This document shows, piece by piece, positions 1-12,318 of a DNA stretch of 64,000 nucleotides. Source of the stretch: Epichloe hybrida. Lineage: Eukaryota > Ascomycota > Sordariomycetes > Hypocreales > Clavicipitaceae. A program made the position numbers and the translations under genes. The notes under the pieces were generated by a model. That model had not been told where the DNA came from. It saw only the letters and a list, made by a program, of their open reading frames with translations, and made no database searches. The stretch's first letter is position 1. Every line of letters begins with the position of its first letter. Location of the stretch: NCBI GenBank assembly GCA_019022495.1, contig JAFEKR010000011.1, positions 1,612,001 to 1,676,000 on the forward strand. Direction: 5' to 3'.

Positions 1-176
1 TAGCTTATAATAGTTTATAATACCTTTTAATACCCTATACTAGCTTATACTAGCTTATACTAGCTTATAATAGCTTATAATAGCTTATAATAGCTTATAA
101 TAGCTTATAATAGCTTATAATAGCTTATAATAGCTTATAATAGCTTATAATAGCTTATAATAGCTTATAATAACTT
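1..176. repeat. Decamer tandem array (TAGCTTATAA)n
   Basis: About 17 head-to-tail copies of the 10-bp unit TAGCTTATAA, with a few variants near the left edge. The array passes into an AT-rich stretch (about 177-230) that is closely matched downstream of a second array at 51151-51260. The shared downstream sequence suggests both are the subterminal part of one transposon family rather than independent microsatellites. The window edge cuts the array. Confidence 0.9.
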
Positions 177-2470
177 ATATATATTACTTATATTACTTAT
201 ATAACTTAAAATATTATTAGTGTTAAAGTTTAATTAAAATTAAATAGTAAATAAATAACTTATATATAAATATATATATTATTTACGCTAGTTAGCTCTA
301 TAGATAGCTATTACTAGTACTCCTACTACTAAGTTAAAAGGGAAAACCCTATACTAGGAAGAAAAACCCCCTTACGTCTATGTACAGGCCGGCGCTAGCC
401 CTGTAATAGGTTTACGCCACTTAGTATGTTTCCTATTATAAGTGTTTATTACTAGCTTATACTAGCCTTATCCTATTAAAAAGAAAAAGAAAGGAAAAAT
501 ATATAAAATAAGTATTTATAAGCCCCTTCTAGTCCTACTCTAGTATAATAACACACCTATTCTAAGTCTCTTTACTTTAGGCTAGGGTAGAGTAAATCCG
601 GATTTATAGTATTAATTTACTTCTTATTTACTCTTACGCTTACTCTCCTATAGCCTTACTTTTTAGCTATCTCTAGCCTATTCCTACCTTATATATCTAG
701 TAAAGTCTAAGCACCTAGTTTTATTTAATTAGCACTAGGGGAGGGTAGTTATAGCCCTAGACTAGGGTAGTCCTAGGTTAAGATTACTTATGTGTTATTA
801 GATTTGTTAATTATGTTATGCTTTGTTTTTAAGCAAGTTATTTAAATTATCCCCCCCCCCCCCCCTCTGTAGGTATAAAAGAGAGCTCTTCCCCCCTAGG
901 GTCCTAGTCTTTTTCTTCTCTTTATATTAAACTTCCTATAGGTTTTTCTTTTCTTTCTAGCTATTTAAGGCTATCCTAGGCTAGGGTTAGGTTATTTACT
1001 AATATTTGCTATAGATTTAGAATAAATCTAGTATAATAGCACTAGAAGCTATAAGTACTTTAGTATTACTACTTATCTAGCTCTAATTTACTTAGGAATC
1101 CTATAAGTATAAGGACTTCCTAAGGAAGTCTATAACTAAGAAGTAATATATATAGGTAATAGAAAAGGGTCTGTCTATAAGTTATATTTACCTCTATTCT
1201 AGGCCTAGTCTGCTACTAATTTACCTTAGCTTAGTGTACTAAGAGAAGTCTAATATATATCCTATAAGTCTTATTTAATTTAGGACCTTAGGTATTAGTA
1301 CTATCTTATTATTAGTAGGTTAGCCCTGCTCTAGCTTAGTAATAGGGCTAACTTGCTAGATAGGGGCGGCTACTAATATATGTTTTAACTATTAGGTTTA
1401 GAACTATTAATGCTACTAGGTAATAATTACCTTTATTCTAGCTTAGTTCTATATCTAATTTACTATGTAGCTAAATATATCTAGTAACTAAAATAAGCAC
1501 TAGTGGTTAGTTAAGACCTAGGCTTCTATAGCTAATAGGGGTAAGGTAAGTTTACTCTAGCCTAGTAGTAGGTTTATTCTAGCTCTAATATTCTCCTTAA
1601 TAGACTTTAGAAGGCTTTTAGGACTAGGTTAAGAAGCTTTATGCTAGTAATTAGGCAAAGAAGAAATAAAGCGCCTTAGTAGTAGGCCTAGACTAGGCTA
1701 GTTTCTCTAAGGAATAGTATACTAAGCTTATCTTTTAGCTTATATACCTTAATATATATATAGCAAAGATAAACTATCTCTTACTTACTATTATCCTTAT
1801 AAAGAGTTATAACTAGGTAGCTATAGGTATAATTCCTATTCTAGAGGAGGAATAAGGTAGTGGCTTAATTTTAGTTTAGAGTAAGGGTAGTAGTAGGCTA
1901 GTAGGACTTATAATGTGTGGCTAGGAATATGACCCCTAGAGACCTCTCTCACAAGACCTCTAGCCCCTTGGACCTCGGATCTATCGGATCCCTCGAGACC
2001 TCTAGCCCCTTTGACCTCGGATCTATCGGATTGTCGGATCAATTCAACCACATTGGATCCGGCCTAGCCCCTGACCCCCTAGCTAGATAAAAACCCTAGA
2101 TTCCCTCCCTTTTGATAGAAAATCAACTCTCCCTTCGCAGCCTTTTGGCTTGGATTGTTCAATTGAGATTATACCCTTTTTGCTTCGGCTGATATTTGAT
2201 AGCTTCGGCTAATATTGGATTGCTTCGGCTGATATTAGATTGATAAGATGACCTGATATTGGCAAGAGACTTCGCAGCTTAGATCCTCGCGATGGATCGC
2301 AAATATCGCAGACCTAGATCCCGATATCTAGGTTCAATTACTGATATCATCGAATTCGTCAATACCGTCAATATTGTCATTTTCGTCATTATCATCATTA
2401 TCGTCAGATCCCTCTTTTCCGTTGTTTTGGGGTGGTTGTTTTTCCCCGACAAAATAATACCTAGAGTTTA
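177..2470. other. RIP-decayed AT-rich block, element not identified
   Basis: No open frame of note. The text is dominated by TpA and by CTAG/TTAT-type words, as expected of RIP-mutated repeats. It holds a run of 15 C at 851-865, followed at 872 by a TATAAAAG box in a less mutated stretch that looks like a promoter or LTR. A less mutated island lies at about 1915-2460 with short direct repeats (listed separately). I could not assign the block to an element family; an LTR retrotransposon on the plus strand is possible. Confidence 0.5.
1955..2241. repeat. Short direct repeats in a less mutated island
   Basis: A 42-bp unit beginning GACCTCTAGCCCC is present twice (starting at 1955 and 1997). Further on, a 20-bp unit beginning GCTTCGGCTRATATT is present three times (2182, 2202, 2222). 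The surrounding 1915-2460 has far fewer TpA-type changes than its neighbours. It may be a regulatory or leader part of an LTR element. Confidence 0.7.
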
Positions 2471-5400
2471 TAGTTAAAATTAATCTAATAATAGTTCTAG
2501 ACCTAAATATTCTCTATTATAATTATAAATTATAAAATTAGTCCCCCCCCTAGCTTACCTCTATGCTTATACTATTTGTTCTATCCCCTATACTAGATTT
2601 ATAATTAGGAGGTTTTCTATTTATTAATAAAGTTAGCCTAGGTCTAGAGGTATTCTAAGCTATCTTATAGCTAGCTCCTATACTAATAAGTAATATTAGA
2701 GTTATCTTATACTAAGGAACTATTTAGCTAAATATTTTGCTTTTTAAGGTTTATTTAGGGCTAGCCTTGCCTCCTATGCGTTAGTAAGCTATTACTACTA
2801 AGGTTACCTATGGTTATATTTGCTGTAATTAACTAGTATATAGTATTAGTTTTCTATAGCTTAACTATAGCTATATAAGGGCGAAACTACCCTAGGAACC
2901 TTTCTTTAGAATAGAAACTTATTTAGGCCTATCTTTCCTATATATAGTTAGATAATTATTAAAGAGATATGCTTATCTATATTAGTATAGAATTCCTAGA
3001 TTTCCTTTAGGTTATAAAAGGGTAGTTAGTCTTTAGTTAGTTCTCTAATGTATTTACTCTAGGCTAGCCTTTTCTTATTATACTAGTTCTCCTAATATTT
3101 CTTCTATTCCTTATCTATATCTATATCTAGCTTATTATTAATAGGTAAGGGTTTTCTTCTATAGTATAGTACTATTATAACTAAGTTAGCTATAGCTTAG
3201 ATTATCCTTACTATCCTACTATTAATAATTCTATCTTTAAACCTTTACTTTATCTTATTTAGGTAAAGGTTAAGGGGGGGGATATAGGTCTTAACCTCTA
3301 GTTATATAATAGGTATAGCCTTAAATACCCCTATAATAATCCAGAGGTAGGCTAATTAATTTACTATAAAGCTTTTTACTACTTCTCTTAGCTTTTCTCC
3401 CTTCTTAGTAAGGGTATAGTAAGCGCTTACTTTATAGGTAAGGATAAGCTAGACTACTTATATATATAGAAGTCTAGTATCTCTAAAGCTATATCCCTAG
3501 GCTAATACTACTAGCTTAGAGAGTATAAGCTACTACTAGGCTAACTTACCCTTAAGGATATTTCTATAAGCACTTTAGTTAAGTTTTCTATTAACCTATA
3601 CTCCTAGGAATTTATATAATTTTATAGGCACTATCTCCTTTACTTTAAGTTAAACTCTAGCCTAGGGAGGTCTATAGGACTTACTAAAGTATATAAGTTT
3701 AGTTTTAGCTAGGTTAAACTTAACTTTTACTTACTTTACCTATTCCTTATAAATCTTCTATATAGCTTCTAGTTTTCTCTAGGTTTATACTATATTCTTA
3801 CTAAAGGCTACTATATTTATATTATTTATAAATCCTATAGTTACTATACTTAAAATAGCCTAGAGGTAAATATAAAGCTTTACTAAGTAAAGTAAGAAGA
3901 GAATTAAGGAGAGGGGTAAACCCTATAGGGTGCTAGCCTTAATTATAAATAGTCTAGAGAGTTCTTTATTAAAGCTAAGCTAGCTTATTCTATCTATAAG
4001 GAAGCTTTATATTACTACTATTAGCTATTATAAAACTCCTATCTTTATAAGTAAGTATATTAGGTATAAGTAACTAACTTTATTAAATACTAAAGATATA
4101 TTTATTTACACTAGTAAGGTAATACTACCCTTACCCTAGGCCTCCCTAATATATTTAATAAGGACTTTTATTATAGTTTTTATTAATTTATTTATCCTAT
4201 TACCTATCTAGAGTTTAGGGAGTAGCCCCTTTACCTTAGTAAAGGCTATAAGTTACTTTACTATTACTACTTCTATAATCTTTCCTACTATATTAAGTAG
4301 TAAGATTAGTCTTTATATATTAGCTTTTCTTATTTCCTTAGTAGTTTTACTAGGTTTTCTAATTACTACTACCCTTATAGTTTAAAAGTAAGCTAGGAAG
4401 TATTTTATTTCTAGGACTATATTTAAGAGCCTAGCTATAGTATCTTTAGCTAGGTTATTATAGGCTTTAATAAGGCTTACTAGGAGTTTATTATCCCCTA
4501 GTGCCTTTTAACTAGCTATATTTACTAGGATATTATTAATCTCCTCTTACTTAAATTATTCTTTATCTAGTAATAGTATGTTTTCTAGCTCTAGGAAGGA
4601 GAGGTCTAGTATATATAAGAGGTCTGCTATTAGCTTAGGGAAGAATCTTTATACTAGTATACTAGCCTTATTATTATATATAGTAGCTAGGTTAGGGTTA
4701 TTTTTGCTTCTTTCTAGCTTAGGGAGTCTAGGGAGCTCTAGGAGGGCCTAGCTTTAAAGCTAGGCCTATCTCTTAAGCCTTTAAACCCCTTTATTTTTTT
4801 CCTATATATTAGCCTTTTATAATATATCCCTCTATATTATTGAAATGTAGGGAGCTAGTTGCCAGCTGGCAACAGCTGTACGGGTGCAAGCTCTACGGTC
4901 GGGGACTAATAGGGCTGCAACGTTAAATTAATCAACGTAACGCAACGGAAGGTTGTGGCAGTTATCAACTAATAGAATTCAATTTAGATCACTTTTATGA
5001 TATCTTATAGAGCAATAGAATTGATTTTAGATACGTTGTACGGGCAATGCGGCTGTTGTTGGTTGAGAGGACTAGCTATCTAGCTAGTTGAAAAGATCTT
5101 CTTCCTCTCATAGACCTACTGACCGTATTGGTGGATCCGGGCTGCCAACGGGGTCTTACGGGCCACTTTTGATTTTCCGCAAAATTCATTTGTATGCAAA
5201 AACCAAAAAATCGACTCACCACCATACTAGCTAGCAACCCGTATGCACCAACTTTTGGTCTAAAAAATAACCTTACATAAAGAGAAAGCCCTATCTTCAA
5301 GCTTTAATTTGCTATATGTGAAACTTTTGTACGACCTCTAGATAAAGAGAAAATCGTTGTTAAAGATAGCTATAGGGTAAGTTATGTGTAGGGTAACCTG

Positions 5401-8100
5401 CTTACGTCACCCTAGCTTACGTCACCCTAGCTTACCTAATTACTAGTGGTGTGGTTGTGGCCACACTTGCAGCCATAACGTAATTGACTAATTAGTTATC
5501 CACACGGTCGGTCGCAGCTGTTGACAGCTGCGACGCAGCCATTGATAGCTGCCCTCGCGACCGTTGATAGCTGCAGTGCAGCTGTCAGACTTGCAAAGCA
5601 AGCTAGTAATAAGAAGGTTCTTTAACTAGAAAAGGGCTAAAAATAGGTCTTATTTTTAACATATATATTTCTTTTCTCTTCCCTTATAATATATTCTTAG
5701 TTCTTATTTACCTTAGTATAGGCTTACTAGTTTGTGTTAGTTCTCTAGTGTCTTTATTATCTCTTAGCTTACCTTACTTTACTAACTAACTCTTAGGCTT
5801 TTCTTAACTACTATACCTCTAGGCTAGGGAGTCCCTAGGCCTTCTTTAAGACTACCTTATCTATAATCTATTATAGGCTTATAATAAGCTATATTATATA
5901 GTTATTTATTCTCTCTTTATTATATAGGTCTAGTGTATTCTTAGGCTAGAGTCTAATTATAGCCTTTGCCTTTATATATAGTTAGTTTATAGCTCCCTAT
6001 ATATATCTAAGGACCTAGGGGATAGCTTCCTACTATTTATTAAAAATACTAATTAGTTATAGGATATAGTTAGATTTAGGGATATCTTTAGTGCCTTTAT
6101 AGTAGACTCTAATATCTAGCGTAGCCTATACTAGATTAATAGTGCTATCTCTATTATCTTTATATTATCTTATAGGCTTACCCTAGGGTATAATAAGTCT
6201 AAGCCTTTACTAGTCTATAAACTCTAGTAGTTTATTTACTTTATTAGTTTTCCTATCTAGCTTATCCTAGAGGGGGTGCTTTTAGTTAAAGTTACTTATA
6301 AATACGCTTTAGTTATAGGGCTTCTCTAGGTTAATTATACAAATAGGGGTATTCTAGTTATTACTATATCCCTCTAAGTAAAGGGAGTAAATATTAACTT
6401 CTTATAGCTTTACTAGTAACTAGTTAGTCCCTCCCTAAGCTAATTATAACCTTACTTTATATTTCTTATTTATATATACTATATTATATTTATTATAATA
6501 TATAAGTTAGAACTAGGCAAGGCCTAGTGCTAGGGGCTATAGGTTTCTTATATATTCCTATTCTTAGATTATAATTACATTTATATTAGTCTAGTAATAA
6601 AGCGCTATATATACTAGTTTATTTTTCTTATTTATATTCTAGAAAAGGACTTATAATATTATTATATTAATTAGGGGGGTTATTAGTTACTACTATCTTA
6701 TACTAGCTTTATTCTAGCTCTAAGTTACTTTATATACTATCTAATACTTCCTAATCTTAGTTATTTAGCGCTTTATTCTATATTTATAGGGTATTCTCTC
6801 TTTTTACTTACTATAATAATAGGTTTTGCTATTATACTAGGTCTCTTATAGGGTATAGTTAAGCCTTTGCTTAGGGAGTAAGTAGTAAAGTAGGAGGGCT
6901 ATTTAAGATATCCTACTCTAGTAGTATTTTACTTCTCTTTTAGGATAGAATAGTCCCTTAACTAGGCTAGGTATAGTCTAGAGTATAGGATATAGTTTTC
7001 CTTTACTTATTTATCTTTTACTAGGTAAGAGAACTCTCTATTCTTATAATAGCTAGCTTTATACCTACTATACCTTAGTATTACCTTATAAAACTTAGCT
7101 ATATAGCTAGTTTAGAAGTAATTATAGTATTATTAGGGTTATAAGGTCTTATTATATAGTTTAGTTTAGAAAAGCTTTACTTTAAAGACTATACTATCTT
7201 AGTATATCTTATTAGTATCTTTTACTTTAGCTAGGCCTAGTATTAGAGTAGTTCTTTAGGTGCCTTTACCCTAGGGTTATCTTACTATTACCTTTACTAT
7301 ATTTACCTTATTAGCCTTTCTAATTTCTATTACTAGGTTCTTAAGAGAGGTATGTTTAGTTAGGAATCCTTTAATAATAACGCTAAGTATATAATAGTAA
7401 AGGGTTACCTCTAGCCTAAATACTTTAGTAATCTATTTTTAGTTTTCTTTATATTAAGTAGTGTTTTCTTTAAAGGTAATAATTATATCCTTACTAGGGA
7501 GTCTTCTAGCTACTATTACTATAGTCTAGCCTATAGCTTTATTTACTACTATTACTATATTTTCTATACCCCTAGACTAGAGTAATTCCTAGATAGTATT
7601 CCCTTTAATAAGTACCTTTTAGTCCTATTTACTAGGGATTTAAAGAGAGGGAGGTAAGCTATTTATTTATTTAGGAGCTAGGCTAGTAGTAATGCTTACC
7701 TAGGTTAGAGTATTACTTTCTTTAGCTCCTTCTTTAATAGCCTCTTTAAGGGCTTATTTAAGGGCTTCTTTAGTAATATAAATATTACTATTATTATAGT
7801 TTATTACCTTTACTTTAGCTTAGGCGTAGTCTACTACCTATCTAGTAATAGCTTTAGTAATATACTATACCTAAGTAACTTTATTACTAGGGATAAGGCT
7901 TATAATTTTATTATAGTATTTTATATTATCTAGATATTTAAATTAGTTCTAGTCTATTATAAGGTTATTCTTACTACTTTAAATATTAAACTATTTTATT
8001 CTTATATTTAGGTAGTAGTAGCTCTATACTAGCCCTCTTTCTCCTAAGTTAATTACTATTAGCATATTCACACTCCTACTACTAGCTCTATTATAATATA
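2470..8100 (-). mobile_element. Tad1-like non-LTR (LINE) retrotransposon, RIP-destroyed, interrupted by an LTR
   Basis: Read on the minus strand, degenerate protein signatures appear in LINE order. The apurinic-endonuclease GDFN motif is visible as SNFN followed by KHPL (about 6268-6300). The reverse-transcriptase blocks appear as GLPLSLILFLLYL (about 3890-3940) and then GFINNINIVAFS (about 3805-3837), where functional elements have a GFVDD-type box. All frames are full of TAA/TAG. Removing the 816-bp LTR inserted at 4846-5661 leaves about 550 codons between the endonuclease and RT motifs, a normal spacing for Tad1-like elements. The outer limits are approximate and the family name is inference from motif order. 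Confidence 0.7.
4846..5661 (-). mobile_element. LTR of Copia family 1, apparently solo, inside the LINE
   Basis: An 816-bp block with TG...CA ends, closely matched by 8103-8915 (reverse orientation) and 60245-61064 (same orientation). At 60245-61064 it adjoins a Copia polyprotein, so the block is the LTR of that family; read on the minus strand it begins TGTTAAAAATAAG. Here no polyprotein adjoins it, so it looks like a solo LTR. The flanking 5-mers (TGAAA and TATAT) do not match, so no target duplication is visible. Confidence 0.75.
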
Positions 8101-8102
8101 AT

Positions 8103-8915
8103 TGTTAAAAATAAGACCTATTTTTAGCCCTTTTCTAGTTAAAGAACCTTCTTGTTACTAGCTTGCTTTGCAAGTCTAACAGCTGCACTGCAGCTGTCAA
8201 CGGTCGCGAGGGCAGCTATCAATGGCTACGTCGCAGCTGTCAATAGCTGCGACTGACTGTGTGGATGACTAATTAGTCGATTGCGTTGTGGCTATAAGTG
8301 TGGCTATAACCACGCCACTAGTAATTAGGTAAGCTAGGGTGACGTAAGCTAGGGTGACGTAAGCAGGTTACCCTATACATAACTTACCCTATAGCTATCT
8401 TTAACAGCGATTTTCTCTTTATTTAGAGGTCGTACAAAAGTTTCACATATAGCAAATTAAAGCTTAAAGATAGGGCTTTCTCTTTATGTAAGGTTATTTT
8501 TTAGACTAAAAGTTGGTGCATACGGGTTGCTAGCTAGTATGGTGGTGAGTCGATTTTTTGATTTTTGCATACAAATGAATTTTGCGGAAAATCAAAAGTG
8601 GCCCGTAAGACCCCGTTGGCGGCCCGGATCCACCGATACGGTCGGTAGGTCTATGAGAGGAAGAAGATCTTTTTAACTAGCTAGATAGCTAGTCCTCTCA
8701 ACCAACAGCCGCATTGCCCGTACAACGTATCTAAAATCAATTCTATTGCTCTATAAGATATCATAAAAGTGATCTAAATCGAATTCTATTAGTTGATAAC
8801 TACCACAACCTTCCGTTGCGTTGCGTTAATTGATTCAACGTTGCAGCCCTATTGGTCCCCGACCGTAGAGCTTGCACCCGTACAGCTGTTGCCAGCTGGC
8901 AACTAGCTCCCTACA
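8103..8915 (+). mobile_element. LTR of Copia family 1, inverted relative to the copy at 4846
   Basis: An 813-bp copy of the same LTR, beginning TGTTAAAAATAAG on the plus strand and ending CTCCCTACA. It lies at the 5' end of the decayed LINE. With the copy at 4846-5661 it makes an inverted pair about 2.4 kb apart. Both are less RIP-mutated than the LINE sequence between them. No internal retrotransposon sequence adjoins it. Confidence 0.75.
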
Positions 8916-9299
8916 TTTTAATAATAATATTATAGGGGGGGGTAAATAGAGGCAAGGAATTTAAATATTAATGTGGTTTGTATTTTAGAGGCGATTCCAG
9001 ACCTTTAGAGCGGTGCGGAAGTTTATGCGAAGGTTATATATAAATATAAGTAAGTATAAGAAAATTACTATAAAAAAGCTATACTTTTTAATTACTTAGT
9101 ATTTTAAAGTTTTTAAATATATTAATAAAATAAAATACTTTTCTTTTTTATATTTTTAAAAATAATAATAATAGTAAAAATAATAGTAAAAATAATAGTA
9201 AAAATACTAGAAAATACTAGAAAATATTTATAAATATAAAAAAATTTATTAAGGGAAAACTAGACTAAACTAGGAAAAAACCCTTATAATAACCTACTT
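8916..9299. other. AT-rich spacer, no gene seen
   Basis: AT-rich sequence between the LTR and the hAT-like transposase. A short less mutated stretch at about 8980-9040 has no recognisable coding potential. I see no terminal inverted repeat for the neighbouring hAT element here, although its end would be expected in this region. Confidence 0.5.
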
Positions 9300-12200
9300 A
9301 AAGGTCTGAATTAGAATAAATATCATCTTCAGAAGAAGATTCAATATTAGGTAAATTATTAGATTTACCTAAGTTAGAATCTTCCTTTAAAGAAGATATA
9401 GACTCTTCAGAATCAGAGCTATAATAATCATAAAGCTCTGAATATTGCTTAGTAGTAATATTTCCCTCCTTTTCCCAATTCTTTAATAAGATTAATTCCT
9501 TTAAAGTAGAATTCTTTAAAGAAGTTCATCTCTTTGTAAGAATATTACCTCCAGTATTAAAAGTGCTTTCTATAGCACTAGAGGTAGTAGGAATAGCAAG
9601 GTATTTCCTAGCAATAATACTTAAAATAGGGAAAGATTTAGTATTATCTTCCTACCATTTAAAGATATCCTCCTATAATAATATTAATATATTAATAAGA
9701 TTATTAACATAAGAAAGGGATTTACTTACCTTATCTTCTTGAATATCTAGCTTAGTATAAGTAGAAATCTCATTTTTTCTATTCTTTTGAATAGATTTTT
9801 CCCTCTCATTAGGAAATAAACCTTTATAAAGATTAGTTTTAGGCTTAGGCCTAGGATTTTCAAAAGTCCTAGGTTGACTAGGCCCTGCAAGATCAACTAT
9901 AAATTGGGTATTTGCGTGTTAATCTTGCTTGCTAATATTACTATTAGCTTGGTTCTCTTTATAAAAAGGTAAAATCCTAATAATATTATATATTAGTATA
10001 TTAAAACTATACATAACTTATAAGAAAGGGTTATTATACTTACGAATTATAGTCCTTTTTAAGGTTTTTAAGTAACCTTTGTAAGGTTTGATCTTCTAAA
10101 TTTAGCTTTTCCTTTATAGTAAAAAGGTTAAGCCGAGGGTCTAATAACATAGCATATAGATAAGGCTGATATAAGAAGTAATTATTTCCTATGTCTTTAG
10201 GAAAATAATTAGCTAGCTTATTTAAGCCAATATCTATAGATGCTATAAAGGCCTTGCCTCAAGGGCTATAAGTTTCCTATTATAAGTTAGTATATAAAGG
10301 ATATAATTTAATATAAGAAGTAATATAAATACCTGGCGAATATAAGCCTTTTGGTCCTCTTTTATATTATCAAGATATTTATATATCCTAATAATAAAAA
10401 GTAGGACTAAACCTAAAGTATTATACTTCTGGCTTTAAAGTATAATAGTAGGTTCATAAAAGACCTCTAATATGCTGCTTAAGGTAGCTAAATCAGCCCA
10501 TTCTTGCGTTGTTAGAATAGTATCCTTAAGAGCTGCAATATTAGACTCCCTATTAAGAAAAATAATAGCTTCTTTAAGCTCTAAAGAAGTATTAATCATC
10601 TTATAGGTTAAATTCCACCTAGTTTCATTGGCTATAGATATAATTAGTATTATATAAAATAATATATATTAAAGATAACTTACCTAAAGGAATTCTTGTA
10701 ATATTACAATTCTTAGCAATATAGCCTTCATTTTTTGCCTTACGTAAAGATTTTAACCAAGTCTTATATAATCCTTGGTTATTCTTAATAATAATAGCAA
10801 CCGTTTTAATTTTACCAAGGATTCCTATAGAAATATTAGTAATAATACTAATAATAACTATAATAAATTACTTACCATTTACTAAGGATTTAAATTCCTT
10901 ATAATCTTGTCTCTCCTTAATAGAAGAGATATCTTCCGTAGAATAGTGTAAAAATTCACTATTCTTAAAAGCTTCTAAATCCTCTTTAGAAGAAGTTGAT
11001 TTAATAAAGCTTGTTATAATATCCTTTGCAACAATGTTTAAAACATGTGCTACACATCGAATATCATAAGGTTCTTCAATAATAATACTTTTATAGTTCT
11101 TATTAATATAAGAAGACATAAAAGTATTATTATTAGACCCATTATCTCTAGTAAAACTAGTATTATTCTATTAGTAAAAGGTTATATAATATATTAAAAG
11201 ACTAAAGATAATAGCTAACATACCTTGAGATTATCTTTGGCTTAAGCTGATATTCTTGAATTATTTTATTAAAGGATTCATGAATATAAGCTCTAGTGTG
11301 AGAATTTGATAGATATTCAAATCCTATAATATAAGATAATTAGTATAATAATTATAACTTACCTTATAACTTACCTTATAGTTATAATAGAATAATAGGA
11401 TTTACTTACCTAAAAGCTTATATTCAAGTTTAAAGTTTGGGTCTAGCTAACTAGCTATAACACCCAAATAGGACTTAGAATTGATAGAAGTCCAGATATC
11501 TAACTGAATAGATATAGATCCTTGATTTTGAAGATTATATTGGATCTTCTAGATGATTTGCTACTTAGAAATATTATACATAGTATGAATTCTATGTGCA
11601 ATACTTCTATAACTTAGCAAAGAAGCTAAATTATTATTCCTAAGTTTAAGTTAGCTTATATATATATATATTATAGACTATAGTTTAAGAAAAAATGCAT
11701 TACTTACCTAGAATAATAATTTAGTAATTCTTTAAAGGAGTTACTATTAACAACAGCAAAAGCAATGTTATTTTCTAGTATAAATCTTATAACTAGATTA
11801 ATTGCCTTTTCTAATGAAAATTCCTCTGAGGAAATTGTAGAATTTCAAGCCCTTTTACTAGGAAAAAAGGATGTTAAAGATAATTAGCCTGGCGATTATG
11901 GCTGGATTTCTAGCACTATTATAATATTAGTAATAAGATATAGGATAGTTATTAGATAATATAACTTACTTATTATCTTACTAGGTTGTTTTTCTTCTAA
12001 TTTAGAAGTAGTAATATCCTTATGCTTTAGCTTATAATAGGATATTCTATTAGAAGCTTGGAATCTCTTAGCCTTACTTTTAAAGGTAAAAGTATAATTA
12101 AGCTATAAACAAAAACATATAATTACCCTTTCTTTATTTAAATTAATTTTAGATAACTAAAAATTAAATAAATTATAGGTAAATATATATGATTTTAAAG

Positions 12201-12318
12201 AGAATTTGTAACTAGCCTGATTTTCTAGGTCTTTTTCATGTAAACCTGGAAGATTACTAGGCTAGCTAGACCTAATAGGCTAAGAAGATTTATCAGAAGG
12301 ATAAAAAGAGGAATCCAT
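9300..12318 (-). pseudogene. hAT-superfamily transposase gene with many short introns, decayed
   Basis: On the minus strand, exon-sized open pieces carry hAT signatures. A start at 12318 begins MDSSFYPSDKSS. The central piece at 10868-11119 contains RCVAHVLNIVAKDI, the conserved Cys/His/Leu-Asn region of hAT transposases. The last piece (about 9300-9640) contains SAIESTFNTGGNILTKR, typical of the C-terminal dimerisation region. Pieces are separated by spans that start GTAAGT or GTATGT on the minus strand (near 11963, 11702, 11404, 11358, 11218, 10870, 10678, 10038, 9724) and end in AG, so I read roughly eight or nine introns. A few in-frame stops in exon-like pieces suggest the copy is dead. 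RIP damage is clearly lighter than in the adjoining LINE. Confidence 0.72.
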
